The position numbers and the translations under genes are program-made. From an uncultured Clostridia bacterium (GTDB lineage: Bacteria; Bacillota; Clostridia; Oscillospirales; Ruminococcaceae), in contig CAMAJC010000075.1 in assembly GCA_945835425.1 (NCBI GenBank), positions 1 through 7,704 of the forward strand: a stretch of 7,704 bases of DNA, read 5' to 3'. The notes under the pieces were generated by a model that saw nothing but the letters and a program-made list of their open reading frames with translations, did no database searches and was not told the origin of the DNA. Within the stretch, counting starts at the first letter, position 1; each line of letters opens with the position of its first letter. This document shows, piece after piece, positions 1-5,494 of this stretch.

Positions 1-702
1 ACCGGGACTGCACCTTTTACCTACCCGCCTGTCCCGGCCATGGACGAGGCTGCGGCCAGCCCGGATAACGAGCCGGTGCAGCAGACCGAAAGCACCCTTC
101 GCAGCGTCTCCGCCGTTTCCGCGGCAGACGAAAAAGCCCGTTCGCCCTTCCTTCCCGCGGCCATCTGGGGCATCGCGGCGGCAGGAATCGCGCTCGGGTG
201 CAGGTACCGCTCGGACATCATCGGCGATATGCTGATAACCGGCGCGGAACAGGCGGCGGACGCGCTCACCAAAACCGGGCTGCTCGGCAGCATCTCCTTA
301 CAGGCCGCTTTTTTGCAGGCAGGCATCGGGATATTGCTGCTCATATTGCTGTGGGTCTGCGGGATGTGCGCCGTGGGACAGCCGGGGGTGTTTGCGCTGA
401 TTCTGGTGCGCGGCATCGGCGCCGGGTGCACGGCGGCGGCGGTCTGGGAAGCCGGGAAATGGGGACAGGAGGAGCTGCTTATCCTCATCCCGCAGGCGCT
501 GACCCTGACCCTGCTGGTGTACGGAGGCTGTCAGGCCGTCCGGATGGGAAGCAGCATCTTCTCCCAGCTGACCGCCGGAAAACGGAGGCCGGACAGCATG
601 AGCGCGCTCCGTTACACCCTGCGGATGGGGCTGATCGCCCTGGGAATCGCGGCGGTCTGGGGTGCGGCTTACTTTATCCCGAGCTTATCTCTGGCCAGCT
701 GA
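1..702 (+). CDS. SpoIIM-like polytopic membrane protein, 5' end outside window
   Basis: The frame is open from base 1 to the TGA at 700-702. The first ATG (40) has no ribosome site in front of it, and the bases before it read as ordinary coding sequence, so the gene probably starts upstream. Counting from that ATG (220 residues), there is a Ser/Ala/Glu-rich tail of about 36 residues and then five hydrophobic segments near residues 37-55, 90-112, 115-136, 144-166 and 193-216. Segments 2 and 3 form a tight hairpin with small residues (GMCAVGQPG, then RGIGAGCTAA). This resembles the SpoIIM/DUF95 family, which in Bacillus acts with SpoIID and SpoIIP in forespore engulfment. The assignment rests on topology and this Gly-rich hairpin only. 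A generic membrane protein is possible. The gene converges on, and overlaps by 34 bases, the LCP-like gene on the other strand. Confidence 0.6.
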   Translation, partial: TGTAPFTYPPVPAMDEAAASPDNEPVQQTESTLRSVSAVSAADEKARSPFLPAAIWGIAAAGIALGCRYRSDIIGDMLITGAEQAADALTKTGLLGSISLQAAFLQAGIGILLLILLWVCGMCAVGQPGVFALILVRGIGAGCTAAAVWEAGKWGQEELLILIPQALTLTLLVYGGCQAVRMGSSIFSQLTAGKRRPDSMSALRYTLRMGLIALGIAAVWGAAYFIPSLSLAS

Positions 703-1724
703 ATCTCACCGTCGGACAGGAGCACGCCCTCCTCCGTCCGCTCGCCCGATAAAGTCACCGTCCGGCATCCTGCCTTCATGTGCAGGTACCAGCGGAGGAA
801 TTTTTTGCCGTCATAATAATCCATGACCGAGATGTCGCCGGTGCTGTGCGCGGCGAGGGTCTGGAAAAGGCTGTCGTTTTTGTTAAAGGCGTCTTCCGTG
901 AACCGCTGGCCAAGGAGGGCGCAGAGGATATCGGCGCTGCCGGGAACCGCCTTGGCGCCGCCGTCGCCGTCCGCCATCAGCCGCAGCACCGTACCGCCGT
1001 CCAGCAGGTGCCGTCCGACCGGGATATCGAGGGAGTCGCTCCGATAGCGGTCGGAAAACTCCCATTCCATGCCGCCCAGCTCGGTGATGAGGTCGGCTGC
1101 GTCTTCATGGCGCAGCAGCAGATATTTATCGATGCTCCCTTCGCCCAGCAGCTTTTCCACCGCCGACACTGCCCGGGCTCCATTATTTCCCGCTGCTTCC
1201 GCCAGCGTCCCTTCCTCCGTCCGGGTATCGCCGGGCAGGGACAAAATCGTCAAAACCCCGTTGCGCGGGTCGATCCGCAGCACCCAGAAAAAGACGGGCA
1301 GGTCTCCGCTTACCTCCTGCGAGACCGGGACGGCTCCGGCTGTCTCCGCACCGTCGCAGACGACCAGCAGCCGGTAATCATCGCTCATCTCCGGGTGATA
1401 ATAATCCAGGGACAGGTCTGCGTCCCCGGCAGGCACGCTCTCCGCAGCCGTGCTGCTGCCGAAAAGGGTGCCGTTTTTGCTGGTCAGCCGCAGAACACTG
1501 TACATGACCCCGACCAGCAGCAGCAGACTGCACAAAAACGTCAGACAAAATACCGCAAACCCCGGCAGCGCCTTCCCTTCCCCGATTTTTCCGTCGCCGA
1601 ACAGATGCCGGCTCCAAAAGGGCGTGACAATTTCCTCGTCCGGCAGCGGCGTATCGTCCTCCATTTTCGCCAGCGTCTCGGCTATCCCGTCCATCAGCTT
1701 TTCCTCATCCCGCTCGTCCTGCAT
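669..1724 (-). CDS. LytR-CpsA-Psr (LCP) family protein, probably catalytically degenerate
   Basis: The protein has 351 residues. It has a charged cytoplasmic tail (1-53), one membrane helix (about 54-78) and an extracytoplasmic domain. The order of LCP landmarks is clear: a strand ending VLRIDPRNG (148-156), LSLPGDTRT (161-169), the helix AVSAVEKLLGEGSIDKYLLL, then LITELGGMEWEF (212-223) and DIPVGRHLLDGGTVLRLM (233-250). LCP enzymes attach teichoic acids or other polymers to peptidoglycan by handling polyprenyl-pyrophosphate-linked glycans. Here the usual Ser-Ile-Pro-Arg-Asp reads Leu-Pro-Gly-Asp (Gly165), and the usual 'YVRxR...D..R..RQ' block after the DG motif reads LMADGDGGAKAVPGSADIL without those arginines. 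The fold therefore seems kept while the pyrophosphate-binding residues are gone, which suggests a structural or regulatory role. The start ATG (1722-1724) follows a GGGGGT ribosome site. A TACAAT box on the minus strand (1867-1872) is a weak promoter candidate. Confidence 0.8.
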   Translation of the reverse strand: MQDERDEEKLMDGIAETLAKMEDDTPLPDEEIVTPFWSRHLFGDGKIGEGKALPGFAVFCLTFLCSLLLLVGVMYSVLRLTSKNGTLFGSSTAAESVPAGDADLSLDYYHPEMSDDYRLLVVCDGAETAGAVPVSQEVSGDLPVFFWVLRIDPRNGVLTILSLPGDTRTEEGTLAEAAGNNGARAVSAVEKLLGEGSIDKYLLLRHEDAADLITELGGMEWEFSDRYRSDSLDIPVGRHLLDGGTVLRLMADGDGGAKAVPGSADILCALLGQRFTEDAFNKNDSLFQTLAAHSTGDISVMDYYDGKKFLRWYLHMKAGCRTVTLSGERTEEGVLLSDGEIQLARDKLGIK

Positions 1725-1742
1725 CCCGATACCCCCGATTTG

Positions 1743-1860
1743 AAGTAATAGGTAATAGTGAATAGTGAATAAGTAAGGAACGCACCTGCGGTGCTCATTT
1801 AATTTTCGGCGAATACCTTTTCGGTTATCTGTTCCCTGTTATCTATTCTCTGTTATCTTC
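1743..1860. repeat. Degenerate heptad-repeat element upstream of the LCP-like gene
   Basis: The left part (about 1745-1770) contains TGAATAG and TAATAG heptads. The right part (about 1823-1860), read on the other strand, contains GATAACAG, AGAATAG and GATAACAG units. The two arms are roughly complementary in a heptad pattern close to NNAAYAG but much less exact than the arms at 2376 and 5102. A short GC-rich hairpin (CACCTGCGGTG, near 1781-1791) lies inside. The left arm ends about 10 bases from the ribosome site of the minus-strand gene, the same placement seen at the right ends of the two better elements. It is read as an old or variant member of that family. Confidence 0.5.
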
Positions 1861-1977
1861 CAATTTATTGTACCCGTCCGGCGGCGCGAATATGCCCGAA
1901 TCCTGCTGGCGAATATTCCATCCTGTTCCCGCAAAAAACGCCGATTTTTGGCAAATCAAACAGTTTTCGCCCATGCT

Positions 1978-1992
1978 CCCGTTTTAAACGGG
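1978..1992. promoter_or_regulatory. Possible operator palindrome
   Basis: CCCGTTT and AAACGGG form a 7-bp perfect inverted repeat with a single central T. It sits seven bases upstream of the -35 box of the promoter at 2000-2028. This placement suits a regulator site, but no regulator can be named. The rest of 1861-1999 holds only two copies of GCGAATAT (1886-1893 and 1909-1916) and no gene. Confidence 0.3.
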
Positions 1993-1999
1993 CAAAGTC

Positions 2000-2028
2000 T
2001 TGCATTTGCGGGCGATTTTCGTTATAAT
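2000..2028 (+). promoter_or_regulatory. Promoter of the UPF0237-UPF0210 unit
   Basis: TTGCAT (2000-2005) and a perfect TATAAT (2023-2028) are separated by 17 bases, an excellent match to a vegetative sigma factor promoter. Transcription would begin near 2035, giving a leader of about 60 bases before the ATG at 2097. Confidence 0.8.
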
Positions 2029-2096
2029 AAGGAAAATAAAGCCGTCCTGCGCCTTGCGGGATGGATTATGCACTGAACAGAATTAGGAGGCAGCTT

Positions 2097-2366
2097 ATGC
2101 GCGCTATTATTTCGGTCGTCGGCAAAGATACCGTCGGCATCCTCGCCAAAGTCAGTTCCCTCTGCGCCGCGTCGCAGGTCAACGTCGTCGACGTCACCCA
2201 GACCATCCTGCAGGATATGTTCGTCATGGTCATGATGGTCGATATCTCCAAAATGACCGTCACCTTCTCCGACTTCTCCGATGAAGTCACCGGCTACGGC
2301 AAAGATGCCGGCCTCGTTATCCATGTCATGCACGAGGATATCTTCAACTCCATGCACAAAATATAA
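2097..2366 (+). CDS. ACT-domain protein, UPF0237 family
   Basis: A protein of 89 residues made of a single ACT domain. The start at 2097 is chosen because AGGAGG (2085-2090) lies six bases before it; the in-frame ATG at 2061 has no ribosome site. The N-terminus MRAIISVVGKDTVGILAKVS is typical of the family: a first strand, then a Gly-Lys-Asp turn and a helix. VNVVDVTQTILQDMFVMVMMVDI gives the second and third strands. ACT domains usually bind amino acids or similar small ligands and regulate partner proteins. UPF0237 genes usually lie directly before a UPF0210 gene, and this is so here, although an inverted-repeat element now separates them. The ligand is not known. The stop codon (2364-2366) lies 9 bases before the element. 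Confidence 0.93.
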   Translation: MRAIISVVGKDTVGILAKVSSLCAASQVNVVDVTQTILQDMFVMVMMVDISKMTVTFSDFSDEVTGYGKDAGLVIHVMHEDIFNSMHKI

Positions 2367-2375
2367 TTAATGAAG

Positions 2376-2613
2376 AATGAATAGTGAATAATGAAAAATG
2401 AATAATTATGGTGTGCCGCCAGGCGGCACATTGAATGAAACACTGACCATTAGGGACAATGAGCAATAAACGGTACTTGCGTGGACGGAGGTACGAAGAC
2501 TGTGAGCTTGCCGAACAGTCTTACCCAGTCAGCCCGCGGGATATTCAGGCCGCGGCGAATAAAGGCGGTCCGTGACCGCTTCATTATTCATTATTAATTA
2601 TTCACTATTCATT
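2376..2613. mobile_element. MITE-like element 1, heptad inverted-repeat arms
   Basis: The arms at 2376-2406 and 2583-2613 are inverted repeats matching at 29 of 31 positions. Each arm is built of TGAATAR-type heptads. Just inside the left arm is TATGGTGTG and a 9-bp GC-rich hairpin (2412-2420 with 2422-2430). Just inside the right arm is a second hairpin, GCGGTC/GACCGC (2565-2579). There is no transposase and no credible ORF, so the element would be non-autonomous. The left arm differs from that of element 2 (5102-5132) at a single base, but the cores are unrelated. It lies between two genes that are normally direct neighbours, 9 bases after a stop codon and 11 bases before the next ribosome site. 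No clear target duplication was found. Confidence 0.7.
2443..2532 (+). ncRNA. Possible structured RNA in the core of element 1
   Basis: Nested complementary segments suggest a branched fold. CTGAC (2443-2447) pairs with GTCAG (2528-2532), and GGG (2453-2455) with CCC (2524-2526). Inside these are a GTAC/GTAC hairpin (2473-2494) and an 8-bp hairpin, AAGACTGT/ACAGTCTT (2496-2522). A CCGCGG pair (2534-2555) follows. I do not recognise a known RNA family. Short helices of this kind can occur by chance, so this is a candidate only. Confidence 0.25.
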
Positions 2614-2624
2614 TATTACCCAAA

Positions 2625-2631
2625 GGGGGAG
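2625..2631 (+). promoter_or_regulatory. Ribosome site that fixes the TTG start of UPF0210
   Basis: GGGGGAG lies five bases before a TTG codon (2637). The next ATG (2658) has no such site and would drop the first seven residues, whose pattern fits the family N-terminus. Confidence 0.75.
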
Positions 2632-2636
2632 TCTGT

Positions 2637-3995
2637 TTGCTGAACGTAAATGATATTATGGAAACGATCCAGATGATTCAGGAGGAGAATCTGGACATCC
2701 GTACAATAACCATGGGCATTTCCCTGCTCGACTGCTGCGACACCGACATCGACCGCAGCTGCGAGAAGATATACGAAAAGGTCTGCCGCAAGGCCGAGCA
2801 CCTCGTCGCGACCGGCGAGGAAATTGAAAAGAAATACGGCATCCCGATCGTCAACAAGCGCATCTCCGTCACCCCGGTCTCCATTCCGCTGGCGGTCTCC
2901 GGCGGCAACCCGGTCAAGTACGCTCTGGCGCTGGAAAAATGCGCGGCGGCCTGCGGCGTCAACTTCATCGGCGGCTATTCCGCGCTGGTTCAGAAGGGCT
3001 TTGCTGCGGGCGACAAGGCGCTGATCGACTCGATTCCCGAGGCGCTGACCGTCACCGACCACCTCTGCTCGTCGGTCAACGTCGGCTCCACCAAGGCCGG
3101 TATCAATATGGACGCGGTCAAGCGGATGGGCGAAATCGTCGTCCGCACCGCACAGCTGACCGCCGACCGCAACTGCATCGGCGCGGCCAAGCTGGTCGTT
3201 TTCTGCAACGCCGTCGAGGACAACCCCTTTATGGCAGGCGCGTTCCACGGCGTCGGCGAGCCTGACTGCGAAATTAACGTCGGCGTTTCCGGGCCTGGCG
3301 TTGTCCGCGCGGCGCTCGCGAAACTCCCGAAGGACGCGGATCTGACCGAGGTCGCCGACCTCGTCAAGCGCACCGCCTTCAAGATCACCCGTATGGGCCA
3401 GCTGGTCGGCAAGGAAGCGTCCCAGAAGCTGGGCGTGCCCTTCGGCATTGTTGACCTGTCTCTGGCTCCTACCCCTGCGGTCGGCGATTCGGTCGCTCAT
3501 ATTCTGGAGGAGATGGGCCTTGAGATGTGCGGCTGCCACGGCACGACGGCGGCGCTGGCGCTGCTCAACGACGCGGTCAAAAAGGGCGGCGTCATGGCTT
3601 CGTCCCATGTCGGCGGCCTGTCGGGCGCATTCATCCCCGTTTCGGAGGATGCGGGCATGATCGACGCGGCACGCTGCGGGAACCTCCTGCTGGAGAAGCT
3701 GGAGGCCATGACGGCGGTATGCTCGGTCGGTCTGGACATGATCGTCCTGCCGGGCGACACCACCCCGGAGATCGTCTCGGCCATCATCGCCGACGAAGCC
3801 GCCATCGGCATGGTCAACTCCAAGACCACCGCTGTCCGCGTGATTCCGGCTATCGGCAAGAAAATCGGCGACGAACTGTCCTTCGGCGGACTCTTAGGTG
3901 CTGGCCCGGTCATGAAGGTCAACTACACCTCGCCGGACGTGTTTATCCATCGGGGAGGCCGGATTCCGGCACCCTTGCAGAGCCTCAAGAACTGA
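2637..3995 (+). CDS. UPF0210 / DUF711 family protein
   Basis: A cytosolic protein of 452 residues, full length for the family, with a TTG start. Conserved stretches, recalled by comparison with the pneumococcal homologue SP_0239, include DIRTITMGISLLDC (20-33), GIPIVNKRISVTP (68-80), FIGGYSALVQKG (110-121), NAVEDNPFMAGAFHGVGE (191-208), NVGVSGPGVV (214-223), DLSLAPTPAVGDSVA (273-287), GTTAALALLND (302-312), VGGLSGAFIPVSEDAGM (325-341) and the C-terminal FGGLLGAGPVMKVN. The fold is classed with the pyruvate formate-lyase/ribonucleotide reductase-like barrels, but I see no glycyl-radical motif, and the activity is unknown. Its usual partner is the ACT protein encoded upstream, which may regulate it. 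The TTG start with a strong ribosome site may reflect sequence change when the upstream element arrived. Family identity is nearly certain; function is not. Confidence 0.96.
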   Translation: MLNVNDIMETIQMIQEENLDIRTITMGISLLDCCDTDIDRSCEKIYEKVCRKAEHLVATGEEIEKKYGIPIVNKRISVTPVSIPLAVSGGNPVKYALALEKCAAACGVNFIGGYSALVQKGFAAGDKALIDSIPEALTVTDHLCSSVNVGSTKAGINMDAVKRMGEIVVRTAQLTADRNCIGAAKLVVFCNAVEDNPFMAGAFHGVGEPDCEINVGVSGPGVVRAALAKLPKDADLTEVADLVKRTAFKITRMGQLVGKEASQKLGVPFGIVDLSLAPTPAVGDSVAHILEEMGLEMCGCHGTTAALALLNDAVKKGGVMASSHVGGLSGAFIPVSEDAGMIDAARCGNLLLEKLEAMTAVCSVGLDMIVLPGDTTPEIVSAIIADEAAIGMVNSKTTAVRVIPAIGKKIGDELSFGGLLGAGPVMKVNYTSPDVFIHRGGRIPAPLQSLKN

Positions 3996-4010
3996 CTTTT
4001 CTGCTTTATT

Positions 4011-4152
4011 GGTGGCGGTCACAGACCGCCGCTACAGGATGGAAACAGGAAAGTTTATTGTCAGTTGTTGGCAACCGGCGACGGTCGCGTAATGTACGCA
4101 GGATATGCGGGCCGCAAAACCTTGCCTGTAGCGGCGACCTGCGGTCGCCACC
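4011..4152. repeat. REP-like inverted pair 1
   Basis: Two 26-base units point away from each other. Unit A (4011-4036, minus) has stem GGCGGTC/GACCGCC. Unit B (4127-4152, plus) has stem GGCGACC/GGTCGCC. Both have the 5' flank TGTAGC, a three-base loop TGY and the 3' flank ACC. The units differ inside the stem, but the changes are compensatory, so each hairpin stays fully paired. Unit A starts 15 bases after the UPF0210 stop. There is no T-run, so these are not simple terminators. Confidence 0.8.
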
Positions 4153-4267
4153 AAATTTCCGCTAACAAGTTTTTTTGCGGTTGTACATATAAAATGGGAT
4201 ATGCTTATAGAAATTGTCTATAGGATATGTTCACCACAAACACCTACGGTCGCCACCAAATTCCCGC
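4138..4267 (+). repeat. 25-bp direct repeat (4138-4162 and 4243-4267)
   Basis: The second half of REP unit B plus ten following bases recurs 105 bases downstream with 23 of 25 positions identical. Both copies contain CGGTCGCCACCAAATT. The downstream copy lacks the first stem arm, so it looks like a truncated REP unit or the trace of a local duplication. Confidence 0.7.
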
Positions 4268-4315
4268 AGGGGCGGAAACCCTGCCGGGCTGCACCGGCCA
4301 AATGAACATAAAAAT
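4153..4315. other. Spacer between UPF0210 and the YkgJ-like gene
   Basis: No gene is visible. It holds an AT-rich stretch with TATAAAAT (4188-4195), a possible -10 box without a convincing -35. It also has a small hairpin, CTTATAG/CTATAGG (4204-4224). The heptamer GGATATG stands on each side of that hairpin (4197-4203 and overlapping its right arm at 4223-4229), with a third copy at 4101-4107. Confidence 0.4.
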
Positions 4316-4353
4316 AAACAGCCTTGCTTCCCCATGGAGGTGAGGCTGTTTTT
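4316..4353 (+). terminator. Terminator- or attenuator-like hairpin
   Basis: AAACAGCCT (4316-4324) pairs with AGGCTGTTT (4343-4351). Inside it, after a TG/TG internal loop, CTTCC pairs with GGAGG around a CCAT loop. A run of five T ends at 4353, directly followed by the ribosome site AAGGAG of the next gene. It could end transcription from upstream, or act as an attenuator in the leader of the YkgJ-like gene. Confidence 0.6.
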
Positions 4354-4365
4354 AAGGAGAAAACT

Positions 4366-5094
4366 ATGCGCAAAACGATTGACCTCGGCGGCATGGACGG
4401 CGCCGAAAAGGGCTGCACCGACATCCCGCGGGACGGTGATTTTTCCTTTCAGTGCGCCGGGTGCGGGGACTGCTGCCGCAAACGGGACGACATTGTCCTG
4501 TCGGGGTATGACCTCTACCGGATATGCAGGCGTTTATCCCTGCCGCCGGAGATCGTCATCCACGCTTTCTGCCAGAAATTCGTCGGCGCGTCGACCCATA
4601 TCCCCGTCGTGCGGCTGGCTCCGCGGAAGGAGAGCGGCAACTGCCCGTTCTTTACTGCCGAAAACCGCTGCGCCATCCACGACGGAAAGCCGCTGGTCTG
4701 CGCCCTTTATCCGCTGGGGCAGACCATCCGCACATGGCAGGGGATGAACCCGGACGACCCTGCGGACATCGAAAAAGCCGTCAGCTATTTTGCCCAGGAC
4801 ACCGGCTGCAGCGGCGAGAAGGTGCAGCTGACCCTTTCGCAGTACCTCGACGGCTTCGGCATCCGGGAGCGGGAACCGCTGGACATCCGCTGGGCGCGGG
4901 ACTGCCTTGCGCTGATTTCGCGGGTGAAGGGGCTGGAGAAGCGGCTGCGGCCCATTGAAATGAAGTACCTGCACCGCAAAATTGAAAAGGCGCTCTATCT
5001 CAACCTGGACTTCCATGAAGATTTCCTTCCCCAGTACGACCGGAACATCGACGAACTGGAACGGATTCTGTCCCGCCTGGAGGGCGTAACATAA
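4366..5094 (+). CDS. YkgJ-family CxxCxxCC cysteine-cluster protein
   Basis: A soluble protein of 242 residues. The start at 4366 is chosen because AAGGAG (4354-4359) lies six bases before it. The defining cluster is CAGCGDCC (Cys30, 33, 36, 37), followed by NCPF (Cys93), RCAIH (Cys102) and VCALYP (Cys112). This is the order of the putative zinc- or iron-chelating CxxCxxCC domain (PF03692). Members are thought to bind a metal or Fe-S centre; the reaction and substrate are unknown. The C-terminal third, from about residue 180, is charged and probably helical. The next gene on this strand carries a related cluster, so the two may work in the same pathway. The stop codon lies 7 bases before element 2. 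Confidence 0.9.
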   Translation: MRKTIDLGGMDGAEKGCTDIPRDGDFSFQCAGCGDCCRKRDDIVLSGYDLYRICRRLSLPPEIVIHAFCQKFVGASTHIPVVRLAPRKESGNCPFFTAENRCAIHDGKPLVCALYPLGQTIRTWQGMNPDDPADIEKAVSYFAQDTGCSGEKVQLTLSQYLDGFGIREREPLDIRWARDCLALISRVKGLEKRLRPIEMKYLHRKIEKALYLNLDFHEDFLPQYDRNIDELERILSRLEGVT

Positions 5095-5101
5095 AATGAA
5101 T

Positions 5102-5473
5102 AATGAATAGTGAATAATGAAGAATGAATAATTATGGTATGCGCCGGTTCGGCGCATGATTGAATAGGTGTTTCCACGCACGGCAGCTGCACATAAAAAT
5201 AGGGCGTTTCACCGCTCGCCGTTTTCTTTATATTCACGACGCAAAATGCGGGAGCGTGTGCATAACTTACGAAAATTACGATTTTCCATGCGGAAACGGC
5301 GCTATTAAAATCATGGCGCAGGTTTTGTGGTTTTCTGTGACCGATGAGGGAACAGAAAATCCGGGGCCATGCCGTACGGCCCCGGAAACAAAAGCTTAAG
5401 GCGTCGTATGACACCGCGAACCGCGCCATACCTTCATTATTCATTATTCATTCTTCATTATTCACTATTCATT
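5102..5473. mobile_element. MITE-like element 2, heptad inverted-repeat arms
   Basis: The arms at 5102-5132 and 5443-5473 are a perfect 31-bp inverted repeat made of TGAATAR heptads. Extra heptad units flank them (left side of the left arm and inner side of the right arm). GGTATG (5136-5141) and CATACC (5427-5432) extend the symmetry inwards. A GC-rich hairpin, ATGCGCCG/CGGCGCAT (5139-5157), follows the left arm, as in element 1. No transposase is present. TAAAAT occurs on both flanks (5092-5097 and 5473-5478) and could be a target duplication, but it overlaps the arm at the right. The element fills the space from just after the YkgJ-like stop to just before the ribosome site of the FliB-like gene. 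Confidence 0.75.
5361..5385. other. Very stable GC hairpin in element 2
   Basis: CCGGGGCC (5361-5368) and GGCCCCGG (5378-5385) form a perfect 8-bp stem around a nine-base loop. Only short A/T stretches flank it, so terminator function is uncertain in either direction. It is absent from element 1. Confidence 0.6.
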
Positions 5474-5494
5474 AAAATACAAAGGGTGGTTGTC

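Noticed and set aside
780..1748. A 322-codon plus-strand frame opposite the LCP-like gene
   Set aside because: The minus-strand product has a membrane helix and LCP landmarks in order; the plus-strand product has neither and no ribosome site.
2616..3608. A 330-codon minus-strand frame opposite UPF0210
   Set aside because: It is a shadow of a strongly conserved gene in GC-rich DNA. It is Asp/Arg/Ala/Val-rich and has no recognisable motif.
4011..4267. A CRISPR array made from the short palindromic repeats
   Set aside because: There are only two whole units and one partial copy, in opposite orientations, with spacers of unequal length and no cas genes.
4995..5444. A 149-codon open frame on the minus strand across element 2
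   Set aside because: It starts at the edge of the repeat arm, has no good ribosome site, runs through both arms (which are stop-free on that strand) and overlaps the end of the YkgJ-like gene. The repeat composition explains the openness.
5102..5473. An insertion sequence with its own transposase
   Set aside because: The core is about 310 bases with no plausible transposase frame on either strand.
5369..5494. An N-terminal extension of the FliB-family protein
   Set aside because: It reads through the repeat arm (LHYSLFILHYSLFI) and is unlike any family N-terminus.
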